Notes: generated by a model not told the origin, from the sequence alone. A stretch of 64,000 nucleotides of DNA from Collybia mongolica (GCA_013420905.1 JAAXNY010000010.1:3221656-3285655), one strand, 5' to 3'; numbered from the stretch's first letter, positions 35,862-46,574 are shown. Numbers and translations are program-made.

Positions 35862-36652
35862 TTAATTAGACCTCAAGCAACAGTAGTCCGCCTGAGCACT
35901 GCCCCCTTCATTCATTATACTCTGATTTGATGGGAAGTAGCCTGATGGAGACGAGTTCGATTTCGGCGGGTTAGACAACCCCGCGAATGGGTTATTCTGG
36001 CGGGATGAGGGAGGTGTGCCAGTCGAATGGTAAGGGGCTGAGGAGGAAGGAACTTGGTGTATCCAGGATGGTATTGCAGATGAGTGAAAGGAGCCCTCAT
36101 AGTACGGCCGCTCGTCGTCATGTGATACTCCCTCGTCATCTGAATCTAGCTCGGGTTCGCACTGTGGTACAGGCCAAGGCTGCCCCAATTCCGGCTGGCC
36201 ATGGATGCTTTTCTCCGTCGCTGAGGCTGTGTAAGTGCGATTGAGTCCTGGTATATCACAAGGCGGTTGAAATGGTCGACGTCCAGTTGGGCCTATACCA
36301 ATCCATTGAATGTATACCATACTCAGATGCCTGGAAAGTACCCACCTCCGCATGTTCCCCCTTCCATGGCGGCGTGATGTTCAGGATGATCATACCCATA
36401 CGTGTTGTATGTGTTTCCTGGAATATATTTGGTAAGCATGTCGAACACTAGTCTGGGGACGTAAAGCATACGATTTCTGATATACCGCTGTGACGAATCG
36501 TTATATGAATCCGTGACATTGTAGGTAGTGGTATTGCCAGAGCCCTTATTCGTGACGCGACTGTTGTGGTTATTGTGGGTATGATTTCCCTCTACGTCGA
36601 TCATTGAGGATCGTTCGACGCGAACATTCTGAGATCCTTCGAAGTATGGCAT
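35862..36652 (-). CDS. Small orphan protein with N-terminal FFEN-DV-GN motif (orphan 1)
   Basis: Three exons: 36652-36472, 36417-36346 and 36292-35862, giving about 227 residues with consistent phases and GT-AG introns of 53-54 bp. Residues 1-23 read MPYFEGSQNV..., ending MIDVEGN. Then comes a His/Asn/Thr-rich stretch (HTHNNHN, SGNTTT, TDSYNDSSQR) to about residue 60, then a Pro/Ser-rich, probably disordered tail (PSSSAPYHSTGTPPSSR, NPPKSNSSPSGYF). No enzymatic domain. The first 23 residues parallel the start of the NACHT protein (58409-61037), and the NTTT..TDS.NDSS segment parallels the end of the MLKL-like protein (55679-56970). This suggests a shared interaction module. The function is unknown; a self-assembling or adaptor role is inference only. 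Confidence 0.65.
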
Positions 36653-37891
36653 GGACGGATGAACTCTGAAGAAAGTTCAAGCTAGGGGGATTAAAGACGA
36701 TTATCGGAAATCCACATATATGTACCGAGCCTGGCGCTCATTTGGTTAAAAATAAGACATCCATTACCGCTCGATTCGGAAGCGCCAGATAATCCTGTCG
36801 TGAAAGACAGATAGCCGTCCAAGGTAAGTAGTGATGAGCCAGTAACCTGGCGGACCAGCGTCTGATATCACAGCCTTACGAAAACATTGCATAGGCAGCC
36901 CACGACGTGCAGGGGGCTGCGTTGCATATTCGGTTTTCACCCTGCTTTTTGGACACAAGGCTGACAGTTATTGATACACCTGTTGCGGCTTGGACCACGG
37001 CCTAAGCGTTACAAAGAAAGTCTAAGGCCATAAGCCATAACGGTGTTTAAGAGAGATGAGAGAATCATCAGGTTCTCTTCAACCGCGGGTTCCTGAGCGC
37101 GGGGTCCAGATGAGTATCCAGCGCGTAACACCACTGATGACGTTATAGCTTAAGATCTTATGAAGCATGTAAACTATTCCAGGATAGTTTAGGACCGGTA
37201 TTTGTGGGCGAACACCCAAGAACATTGGCAGAACTAGGACGTTAACTGTCGAGAAAGCAGCCTGCAAGTGCTGTGAGTAAGACAAAGATGATGGTACCCC
37301 ACCCCGAGCTACGACACACCGTGAAGTGTGTCTGTTACCCGTATAATCGACTCGAAAGTACATACCTATTGAGGAGGAGTGGTATACAATGATAGAATGT
37401 CGAATTGCACCTTAGAAGTTGGGTAGCGACTCATGACTGGGCATATGGACATTTCATCGGTCATTTCTATTGTGGGAAAAAATGAGGTAAGCTCCATTTC
37501 CTCGGTTTTCGACACGCGCCCAACATACCCGCTACTAGCCAGTCTGGGTGAAAAGCGCCCCCTTTTTAGACCTATATGGCCGATGTCCACTGCCCTCAGG
37601 GGACTGTGTGTACTGCTTGGCAATACTGATCAAAATGCTCTGATAATCGGTAGAGCTATGCCGAAACTTTAGGTTTGGAACAAATCTCTCATGTCCACAC
37701 CAAACTTTTGGGTTGATCATCCGGGTTGCGAAGCATCACGAGTGCTTCCGCTGTCAAAGTCAGCCCCAAGCCCAGCCCCCATGACCCATCCTAGCGTTAA
37801 AAGCTGTATATCATAGCGTCAATGTCTCTACAGGTTGGTACTCGGACCCCTCTTATCACTCTACCATCATCCTCAGTCAGGCTTGCTGACG
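36653..37891. other. Intergenic between divergent orphan genes
   Basis: 1.24 kb with no gene that I can support. It presumably contains both promoters. Confidence 0.45.
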
Positions 37892-38643
37892 ATGGGCTTC
37901 TTTGAAAACACGACGGGCAGTATCACCGTCAACAACAGTGACATGAAGGAGGTTCAGGGCGACTGTCACCATCACGATAATAGTACGCATTATGATAACA
38001 CTGACTCCTACAATCGCATCGCGTACGATACGAGAAATTCCAACAACAATTCATCCACGACCCAGGAGGGAAATCGTACGTTATTGATCAGATAAACCTG
38101 TGTTATAATCTTCTCATTTATTATTAGAGACCACACACAACAATCATATAGATGATCGAATTATCTCCGGCATGGCTTTGAACTCGAAGGGTATGTTGAC
38201 TGTCGTACAACAGATAAGCACTCACTGATCAGCTATCAGGAAATGCCACGCGGTCGCGTTCCGCGAGAAATACTCAAAACGAAGTCGCAAACCCTGTAGG
38301 AGAACCTGTGCGCCAATCCTGGAAAGGGAACGAATACCGTAGGCACCAGCCCTCACATCGCGATAGCGGCGCGGAAAGTCTTTTAGAACAGAGTAGACAC
38401 CAGCAAGGTGTGGCGGGATACATAAACCATAAATCTGGTGGCACGAACGGTGATGTTCTTGGCGAGGGAACGCAACCACACCCTACCTATTCAGCTCAGG
38501 GACGACCCCCCTTAAATCCGTTCCAGCACTCATCCCCTCCCACCAGTTCTCACCAACACGTATCGAACAACGACCCCCAAGTCCCAGAACAATCGTTGTA
38601 CGACCAACCCCCTTCGTACAGTTGGTCAGGAGGAAGAAACTGA
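37892..38643 (+). CDS. Small orphan protein with N-terminal FFEN-DV-GN motif (orphan 2)
   Basis: Three exons: 37892-38075, 38128-38190 and 38240-38643 (phases agree, introns 52 and 49 bp), about 216 residues. It opens MGFFENTTGSITVNNS with the second half MKEVQGD, followed by a His/Asp/Asn/Thr-rich polar stretch (CHHHDNSTHYDNTDSYN, then NSNNNSS). The long hydrophilic tail is Gln/Pro/Ser-rich and ends with DQPPSYSWSGGRN, which includes a PPxY motif. Architecture and length match orphan 1, which is transcribed divergently 1.24 kb away; they are probably old paralogues. The opening motif matches that of the NACHT protein 20 kb downstream. No known domain. The start is the first ATG and places the motif at the extreme N-terminus, as in the other family members. 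Confidence 0.65.
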
Positions 38644-39011
38644 AAGCCTTGATTCTGCTTTGTTACCTTTGGCGAAAGATTAATCTGTAAAGAATAATCC
38701 GTTGAGCTTCATATGCCCATTGATTATCGTTTGGATAATTATAATTTTACGGATGTCCCTGTTCTTCTGATACTATTATTTTACAGAAGTGTACTACACA
38801 AAATAATCACTGACGATTTTTACTGGGAATTAGGACTCAGACAGAGATAGGCGGAGTTACAAATGGTCACGTTCCCTGTCGCATCGCGTCATCTGTATGA
38901 ATAGAATATCTCTGTGCGCTGTTAAGTTTCTCTGTGTCCTCAGTCCATCCCTGTTCCATAGCCCTGTGTCGTAACTCTGTTCATTAATACTGTTTAGCAA
39001 TCCCGTCTAAA
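38644..39011. other. Intergenic, promoter side of the interrupted gene
   Basis: No coding signal. AT-rich, ending in the leader of the gene that starts at 39012. Confidence 0.5.
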
Positions 39012-39337
39012 ATGCCCGCCTTCGTGAAGAAAATCCAATTAGCCAATATCGAGTTGTCAAACAAGCTCGCAGAAGAACTCCGATCCGTCCCTGCTCCGCG
39101 AAAAGCTAACGCCAAGCAGAAAGACGCGATTTCCGCGACTCTGGACCTCAATGCTGAGTCCCGGAACCTTATGCAGGCTCATATTGATGCGGTAGGCCTT
39201 GATAAGTATTTCTTCAAACACACCATCGAAGATCAGAGTAAGTAATTCAGTGGTCATGATTTCGTATATTTAATACATGAGTCACGATTGACCCTGGGTT
39301 CCTTAAAGACCGCGCATTTGAGTTACTCACCAGGCAA

Positions 39338-39584
39338 CAGGTAGGTAAGCTACAATGTAACGTACCATACGGTCCAGTGGGCGTATACAATGTAGTGTAT
39401 GGTACGGTCCGCGGACGCTACATTGTCCGCTACAATAGAAATATGTAACTACATGTAATCGTACCATGCGGTTCTAGCAGACCACGCACGGCCCCAACGG
39501 ATAGATATGTATTTCCGCGTGGCCGTACGGTATTCATATTTGGCATGGACTACATGTAGTCCTCGGCCATGCGGCAATGATAGT
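39338..39584. repeat. Left terminal inverted repeat of the 7.24-kb element
   Basis: Matches the reverse complement of 46328-46574 with only scattered differences. It contains several smaller palindromic words (gtaccatacggtcc, ggacaatgtagcg, tacatgtag). Confidence 0.9.
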
Positions 39585-39917
39585 GGGCCACACACGGCCC
39601 CATCCGTGTGGCCATACAGCAATCATATTCGGCACAGACTACATATGAGTCCTCGGCCATGCGGCAATGATAGTGGGCCACACACGGCCCCATCTGTGTG
39701 GCCGTATGGCAATCATATTCGGCACAGACTGCATATGAGTCCTCGGCCATGCAGCAATTCTAGTGGGCCACACATGGCCGAATCCGTGTGGCCGTACGGC
39801 AATCATATTTGGCACAGACTACATATGAGTCCTCGACCATGCGGCAATGATAGTGGGCCACCTACAGCCTATCCGAGTGGCCGTACATCAATCATGTTTT
39901 GCACAGACTCGGCTTGT
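39558..39917. repeat. Four 90-bp subterminal tandem repeats
   Basis: The word agtcctcggccatgc recurs at 39558, 39648, 39738 and (variant) 39828, an exact 90-bp period. The unit includes cgtgtggccgtacggcaatc and ggcacagact. It begins inside the left TIR. Only a single partial unit is present at the right end. Confidence 0.92.
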
Positions 39918-40096
39918 GATGATTAGCTTTGCAGTCTGAAATTGGTGCCGAAGTTCGGCCACAATGGAACAGACCCTCGGCACATGACTGTTGGCCTTGG
40001 AGCATACAATTGAGGTGAAAATTTGACCACAGTATATAATATAATAAATCATAGGTGCAATTTAGTAGTTACAATTACTGTGCATATACAACAGGT

Positions 40097-40691
40097 TCAG
40101 CTATGGGAGGCCTCTTGATCATTTTTGCTATCCACTGAGTTCCGGTATGCAATGGCTTGGGAAATGTCATCCCGGATAGCATTGAGTGCCTTGTAGGTAA
40201 TGTCCTGTGCCTTTAACTTCTCTACTTCAGCCAGGTAGAGGCAATGGGCAGCATCTTTGTAGCTGATACCCAATTGCTGTTGCATGGACAAAGCCTCAGC
40301 ATGTAGAGAGACCATTTCTCTGTCTGTAAGGCTCTGATTTTGCATTAAACAGAATGAAATTGTAGATATATTGAGAAGGCTTACTGGATCTATGGGTACC
40401 ATCACAGTCCCCTCGGCCACCATGCTGCCATACACTCCAGATGGATTGAATGGCTGTGTTAGTGGTGTAAATAATGTGTTACAGTTCAGGTTAGGTTAGA
40501 AGGTGACTCACACCTCTGCTGGATGCAAGATCCAGGCCTTGTTGGACTTTCTTTGCTGCTAGGGCATGCTTTGTGGCCAGCAGCAGGTACTTTGGGATGA
40601 TGACTGATTTACCATCAATCATATAAGTTGGTATAATGATGGGATTCCCATCTGCATTGGCTATGGTGGTATACCCAGAGGGTGTATTCAT
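40097..40691 (-). CDS. Small unknown protein of the 7.24-kb element (element gene 1)
   Basis: Two exons: from ATG 40691 (MNTPSGYTTIANADGNP, with IIIPTYMIDGKSVIIPKYLL) to a donor after SSRG, then from PFNPSGVYGSMVAEG to the stop at 40097 (NDQEASHS). About 165 residues, possibly with one more intron near 40340. The C-terminal half is helical and charged (LTDREMVSLHAEALSMQQQLGISYKDAAHCLYLAEVEKLKAQD read in two parts), suggesting a coiled coil. No domain recognised. It diverges from element gene 2, whose start lies 190 bp away, so the two may share a promoter. A role in transposition is only a guess from location. Confidence 0.55.
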
Positions 40692-40880
40692 TCTGGATGC
40701 AAAGGAAGGGAGTCGATCGGATGATGGAGATCAGACGGCTGCAAGTAGAGAGGCCGAACGGGTCACGTGATACTTACGTAATGTCTGTGTTTTTTAAAAA
40801 CTTTTGATGCTTGCCGTTTATCTTCAACCGCCACAAGCTGCCGTTGTAATCCCTGCCGCCTCTCATCCATCAAACTCAGT

Positions 40881-43590
40881 ATGCAACACATCACCAAAAT
40901 TTCTGCAATCTCCTTGCTTGACAAGAAGATCCGATCCACAATCAAATCCGGGACACTTGAAAATGAATATGACCGGATCTGGCGTGAGGTAAAAAGCATC
41001 AAGGCCGAGCTGACAGGATCCGTCGGCAACACAAACCTGTTCATTTTTGAGTTTGTCAAAGAGGCTGTAAAGCGACAACCCATTCCTGTCCTGGCATCGC
41101 GATTACCAGCAATCCTAAAGGAGTGGGAGCGGAATCATGAAGGTAAGTGGCAAATGAACATATATATAAATCAAACATGCTCATCATTTCAGACACAGAG
41201 GGTCCAGTACAAGGCCTCGGAACAGCCAGCCGGGCACCCACAGCTATCGGATTGCATGGCCGAAACCAATCTGAGGCCGATACCAGGCAATCCGTGCCCC
41301 CCAGCCGTGGCCGAAACCAATCCGACACCAATGCTAGGCAATCCGTGCCCCCCGGCCGTGACCAAAAGCAATCCGCACTTCCTGGCCGTCGCTTGGCCAG
41401 TGGTGGCCGACATTCTGGTATTAGGGGGAATCAATCCGACGAGAGCGGGAGGATATCCATGGGTGATGGAAGGGCGTTAGGAGCAGGAGCAAGGCAATCC
41501 AGTAGGCGAGGGAAGCAATCCGATTGTGATGGAAGGGGCTTGGAAGGCGGCACGAGGCAATCCGGCAGGCATCAAAAGCAATCCGCAGTTGAGGCAACGC
41601 AATCCGAGGCTGGCGAAAGGCCATCCGACGACTCCGGATCCATTTACATTGCGCCTGGGAAGCAATCTGCCGGTGCTAGGCGGCAATTCAGAGCTGATGG
41701 AGCCATGGATGAGGGTCGTGCCAGAACCAATCAGCCCCGTGCTCCTCGTCGTTTGCAACCACGAAATGCGAGTCCTGGCCCCTCCCGTCACCGGCAAAAT
41801 ACCAACATGGAGGTTGATGAGGCCCCATTCCGGTCATTTCAGGAGCTCGCTATGCCGTCAGAGGATGAGGAAGAGGATATACCGGATGTCCAGGGCACTG
41901 CCAGAGAAACCGAGGGGGAGATGGAACCGACACAGAAGAAGCGACGGATTGACAATAGGCCACGGCGCCGAGCTCAGCGGACAGGCCGCTACCATGCCGA
42001 GAAGTGTCTAAAATGCATACAAAGAAATCTTCCATGTGAGAAACAAGCCATGGGTGGAGCGTGCGTTGCATGCTATGAGGCAAAGACGAAATGCCTCCAT
42101 AGCGGCCCAAGAGGGGGGAAAAGGAAGAAGGTTCTTGAAGAGTCTGAACCAGATTCAGATAATCCCTCCGATGTACTAGAGGAAGTGGTGGAACAGGCCA
42201 AGAAACGGAAACGAGCAGGGAAAGCAGCGGCCCAAGGACGTGTGGACAAAGCCCGGCCGGATGAAGACACAGACGATAGCCCCTCAGAGCAATGGAGGAC
42301 GGAACGCCGAGCGGAAAAACGTAAGTTGTTCCCTTTCCACACACTACAATGCTTACTGAAATGCACATTGCAGGGCCACAAGACAAACACTTTGCTGCCG
42401 GTCAAACCCGCCGCAGCCATGTCCCTCCTTGTGAAAATGCCGACATGTCGCTCACGGAGGCCAGCAGACGCTTAGTTGCTGCCTCATCTCACATAGGGGC
42501 ATTATTTGCAGGTACAGAGGGAGCACCTGGCTTGGCAGATGTCCCCTCCCTCCTTGGTCATGCTATGGCACAAATTTCAACTCTGGAGAATCAAGTTGAT
42601 GCCTTAACGGTCGTCTATCGTGATATTGCGGAGTATCTTGGATTACCACTGGAAGGTTTGCCACGGGAACCGCGAAACCGCTACGACGAATTCCGATGGC
42701 CAATTATTGTAACGGATGTATGGCCAGCACAGGAAACACAGGAATGGGTAAAGACTTGGCTACAGTATGGGGGTGAGTTTGACGATGGGGAGGCATGGTT
42801 GGAGCGCAAAACAATGCAACGCATGAAGGCGCGGCTAGCTCAGGCAAAGTATGAGAGGGAGCAATCAGTTGAGGGCGTCCAAACCCCTAGGGTAAGGGAG
42901 GTTGACACTCACAACCAACCCCCCCCTCTTCTGTGGAGTAGTGATACAGGGGACAGCCCCTCGAGGCAGGCCTCCATATTGGCCACGGAAGCACCACCAG
43001 TAATGGTGTCGGGAGTGGCTACTGACATGGATGTGGATAGTGAACCGGCCACTGAAGCTGCACAGGCCACTCAGATGGCACCGGAAACGGAGGTGGCTTT
43101 GGCCACCAGGATGCCCACAGCCACCACCCCACCTCCTTCGGCCACCGCCCCACCTCCTTCGGCCACCACCCCACCCACTTTGGCCACAACTCCTTCAGCT
43201 GCAGCCACCACAGCACCTCCTTCAGCCACAACACCTCCGGCCACAATACAAACTTCGGCAGTGGCACAGCCCAACTCAATGGCAGAACACGGAATGGATG
43301 CAGCATCTACACTTGAATCCTCAGCCGCATCGTCCAATCCAATTGTGCAGCTCATTCCTGCAACCCCAGCTACATCACAGGAAGTGCCTACCGGTCCCCA
43401 ATTGCTTGTTCCACCATCACTCAACCCCCCACCAATGCCTCACAGGCGTTCTCCCCGCCTACATGCCAGAAGTATTAGCCCCCAGCCAGGAGATGAGGGC
43501 ACTCCAATACGGTTATCACCTCAGCCTGGTAAGCGGCCTCTGGAGCCCAGCTCTTCGGAAGTGCCCTCCACCAAAAAAATTAGAAAGTAG
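40881..43590 (+). CDS. Large protein with Zn2Cys6-pattern cluster (element gene 2)
   Basis: From ATG 40881 (MQHITKISAISLLDKK) through an intron at 41143-41191, a long middle exon, an intron near 42320-42373, and to the stop at 43588-43590; about 850 residues. The N-terminal 85 residues form a helical charged domain. Then come repeated Arg/Lys-Gln-Ser units (RQSVPPSRG, RQSVPPGRD, KQSALPGR, RQSSRRGKQSD) encoded by recurring gcaatccg words. At about 42007-42105 a six-Cys cluster CLKCIQRNLPC-x8-CVACYEAKTKC has exactly the spacing CX2CX6CX8CX2CX6C of fungal binuclear zinc clusters, flanked by basic stretches (RRRAQR, GGKRKK). The C-terminal half has a helical segment, then Pro/Thr/Ala repeats and a basic end (TKKIRK). 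It is probably a nuclear DNA-binding protein. It is not a standard transcription factor: the cluster is central rather than N-terminal. Confidence 0.65.
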
Positions 43591-43674
43591 TTGATTTCTT
43601 GTAGACATATTTGTTCATATCTTGTACATGTAAATATCAGTGCTCATCAATATACCATACATGTAAATATATTT

Positions 43675-44700
43675 CTAATCATAATCTGCCCGGAGTTTCT
43701 TCTGTCTGGTCCGCTTGGCAGAAGTTCCATATTTCTTTGCTTCCTCAGCAGCCAGTGCATCAGCATTCACCATCTTTCTTGAGACTCCTTTCTTCCTTGG
43801 CATAGGTCTATTGGCCGGTGGTGACTGTGTGTCAGGCAACGGCAGGTGCACCAGGTGTGGCCGAGGGGTCGGAGGTTGCTCATCTAGCTGACTGGCCGGT
43901 GGTGACTGTGTGTCAGGCAACGGCAGGTGTGGCCGATGGGCTGGAGGTTGCTCATCAAGCTGAATGGCCGGTGGTGACTGTGTGTCAGGCAACGGCAGGT
44001 GCACCAGGTGTGGCCAATGGGCCGGAGGTTGCGCATCAAGCCGAATGGCCAGTGGTGACTGTGTGTCAGGCAACAGCAGGTGTGGCCAAGGGTTCGGAGG
44101 TTGCTCATCTAGCTGACTGGCCGGTGGTGACTGTGTGTCAGGCAACGGCAGGTGCACCAGGTGTGGCCAATGGGCCAGAGGTTGCGCATCAAGCCGAATG
44201 GCTGGTGGTGACTGTGTGTCAGGCAACGGCAGGTGCACCAGGTGTGGCCGAGGGGTCGGAGGTTCCTCATCTAGCTGACTGGCTGGTGGTGACTGTGTGT
44301 CAGGCAACGGCAGGTGTGGCCAAGGGGTCGGAGGTTGCTCATCTAACTGACTGGCCAGTGGTGACTGTGTGTCAGGCAATGGCAGGTGCACCAGGTGTGG
44401 CCGATGGGCCGGAGGTTGCTCATCAAGCTGAATGGCTGGTGGTGAGTGTGTGTTAGGCAACGGCAGGTGTGGCCGATGGGCCGGAGGTTGCTCAAGCAAC
44501 TTAGGGTCAATTGGAATAGTGACCTGTGCTGAATTTGCCGTCATGCCTGTTGTAGTGTTGTTGGGCATGGCATGCTGAGAGTGTGTATCTGCAATGGTGC
44601 CAAGATATTGGGTCATCTGGCTGGAAACTAAATAAAGCGGTTCTCCATCATTTGGGCTGTTGACAGGCAGCATGTTGTAACCAGTGCCTTGCAATCCCAT
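43675..44700 (-). CDS. Proline-rich tandem-repeat protein (element gene 3)
   Basis: Open from the first ATG at 44700 (MGLQGTGYNMLPVNSPN) to the stop at 43675, about 341 residues. The frame stays open further upstream but without an earlier ATG, so a 5' exon is possible. Residues about 70-300 are ten or so copies of a 25-29-residue unit of the type LPLPDTQSPPA, QLDEQPP and HRPHL (with or without VH). The C-terminus is basic (RPMPRKKGVSRK, AKRTRQKKLRAD), resembling a nuclear localisation signal. The sense-strand frame across the repeats is also open because the repeat lengths are multiples of three. I prefer the minus strand because it has the unique N- and C-terminal segments. No homologue recognised. 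Confidence 0.5.
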   Translation of the reverse strand: MGLQGTGYNMLPVNSPNDGEPLYLVSSQMTQYLGTIADTHSQHAMPNNTTTGMTANSAQVTIPIDPKLLEQPPAHRPHLPLPNTHSPPAIQLDEQPPAHRPHLVHLPLPDTQSPLASQLDEQPPTPWPHLPLPDTQSPPASQLDEEPPTPRPHLVHLPLPDTQSPPAIRLDAQPLAHWPHLVHLPLPDTQSPPASQLDEQPPNPWPHLLLPDTQSPLAIRLDAQPPAHWPHLVHLPLPDTQSPPAIQLDEQPPAHRPHLPLPDTQSPPASQLDEQPPTPRPHLVHLPLPDTQSPPANRPMPRKKGVSRKMVNADALAAEEAKKYGTSAKRTRQKKLRADYD

Positions 44701-44818
44701 TACCTCTTGGGTGCTACAAGGCCAATAGAAACCTTCCGCCGCTGGTGTTTCCACAGCTGAGGCTCTCCAAGGTTTGCAGTGTCGGGTTGATGCTCACATA
44801 ATCTCCCAGTACAGCCAA

Positions 44819-46258
44819 ATGAGACAAACTATCCGGCGTGCTTCTGGCTTTAACGAATTATTTGAAGCTGCCGTGTTGAAAGAGACTGAATCCGTGTTCA
44901 GGGACAATCCGCTGCCAATGCGGCAGTGAGCCACCCTTGGCCATGCTGTAGAGGATGAAGCCCGTGCAGAACAACAGCGGCTAGAGTCAGCACCACCCCT
45001 CAAATGGTCCGCTGGTATCACTCTATCTATGGATGATGTCCGCCAGCTTGTGCGCTCAGATAACCGTGATTTTGCACAGCCACATTCTGGGTATGATGCA
45101 AGCCTGGCCGATAGCGCGGAAAGTGGCAGTTATTCTGATGCCAATGAAACCTTCCCTAGTGATGTACACTTCAGCCCACTCAGCAAGGATATCCAGGATC
45201 CTCCAGAGCTGTCCCCCCTTCAAATACCATCTCACTTTTCTTTTTGGCCTTTAAGGTTTGGAAAATCAGGACACAGTGGCAGGTATCCATCGGGAAAACT
45301 CCCTACTCACACTCCTGGTCTGGATCTCCCTGGCATGCCGAGCTCAGCCATGCTGGCTGTTGGTTCAACTGCACCATCCCCCGCACCCCATCCTACCCCA
45401 TTAGCACTAAACGAAGATACCCATATGTCCACAGATAGTCAGGCAGGTCCCTTATCCCCCCAAGCAAATATATCTTTCATTTCTTCCACTGACATTCCAG
45501 CGGCCGATCGGATTGCTTCCTCACTGGCACCAGCGCTGGCATCTCCCATGCCTACAATTTTGCCTACTCCTTCGGCCCCGCACCACCGTGTGTTTATTAA
45601 AGCCTGGCCAGTAGATCAGGCATCTTCAGATGATGAATCAGCCCCCCCCCAACGTATCACGCAAGCCCCAGCCCGTGTACCCACCATAGCTGCAGCAGCC
45701 ACAATGTCGGATTGGGTTGGTGATGCTGCGTCGGCCACTCCAACTTCAGCCGTGGATGCAGTGGCCATGATATCATCGGATGAGGGAAGTCATGATGGCT
45801 CCGCTTCAGCCCGGGATGCTGTGGCTATGATCTCATCTGACGAGGGAAGTCATGGGGGTGCAGCCAATCCATTGTCAGCTCTTGCTGCATTGGCTATGAT
45901 CTCGGATGGGGAAAGTGGTGCTGCTTCGGCCACTCCAATTTCGGCTATGGATGTGGTGGCCATGATATCGTCGGATGAGGGAAATCATCATAGCTCTACT
46001 TTGGCCACTGCAATTTCGGTCCCGGATGCAGTGGCCATGATATCATCAGATGAGGGAAGTCATAGTGGCTCAGCTTCGGACGGGGAAGGTGGTTCCGCTT
46101 CAGCTGCTGCAATGTTGGCCATCGATGCAGTGGCCATGATATCTTCAGATGATGAACCACTTGTACATCCAGGTCCATACAATGCGGAGTCTTTTAGAGA
46201 TGTTCCCGACACCTGGCTGGACTATACAGGTTCTGGATCTGATGGGGAATATTTGTAG
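44819..46258 (+). CDS. Acidic protein with six SIM-like repeats (element gene 4)
   Basis: The uninterrupted part runs from ATG 45029 (MDDVRQLVRSDNRD) to the stop at 46256-46258, 409 residues. The same frame is open upstream from ATG 44819 (MRQTIRRASGFNELF...), broken only by one TGA at 44927-44929. So either the upstream part belongs to a longer protein with a nonsense change, or splicing removes the stop. The C-terminal third repeats VAMISSDEG-type units six times (two close variants LAMISDGES and VAMISSDDE), separated by Ala/Ser/His linkers. A short hydrophobic core followed by Ser and acidic residues is what SUMO-interacting motifs look like. The remainder is Pro/Ser/Ala-rich and probably disordered. 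No catalytic domain. Confidence 0.55.
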
Positions 46259-46327
46259 TATATATGTATGTAACTGTTGCTGCTCTCTCAGTATTGGAAT
46301 ACAGATCTAGCCGTTGGCCATCGATGC

Positions 46328-46574
46328 TACACTATTGCCATATGGCTCAGGACTATATGTAGTCCGTGCCGAATATGAATACCGTACGGCCACGCGGAAA
46401 TACATATCTATCCGTTGGGGCCGTGCGTGGTCCGCTAGAACCGCATGGTACGATTACATGTAGTTACATATTTCTATTGTAGCGGACAATGTAGCGTCCG
46501 CGGACTGTACCATACACTACATTGTATATGCCCGCTAGACCGTATGGTACGTTACATTGTAGCTTACATATGTG
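46328..46574. repeat. Right terminal inverted repeat of the 7.24-kb element
   Basis: Reverse complement of 39338-39584. It is followed directly by the second copy of the target word caggcaa at 46575-46581. Confidence 0.9.

Larger units (their letters stand above)
39338..46574. mobile_element. 7.24-kb long-TIR element with four unknown genes, 7-bp target duplication
   Basis: The target repeat caggcaa is at 39331-39337 and 46575-46581. The ends are reverse complements: CAGGTAGGTAAGCTACAATG at the left and CACATATGTAAGCTACAATG from the right, and the match then continues for about 245 bp. It encloses four predicted genes (minus, plus, minus, plus) and no DDE, HUH, tyrosine-recombinase or RT motif that I can see. 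One end also carries 90-bp tandem repeats. TIR length, 7-bp duplication and gene content do not fit an element class I can name. Confidence 0.85.

Noticed and set aside
39558..39917. CRISPR-like regular repeats
   Set aside because: Eukaryotic context; whole 90-bp units repeat without unique spacers.
39507..39926. 139-codon repetitive open frame
   Set aside because: Created by the 90-bp tandem repeats (a multiple of three) in the TIR/subterminal region; not a gene.
43818..44456. Plus-strand 212-codon frame across the proline-repeat gene
   Set aside because: Consists only of repeat-derived VVTVCQATAG units with no unique ends; the minus-strand frame has distinct N- and C-termini.
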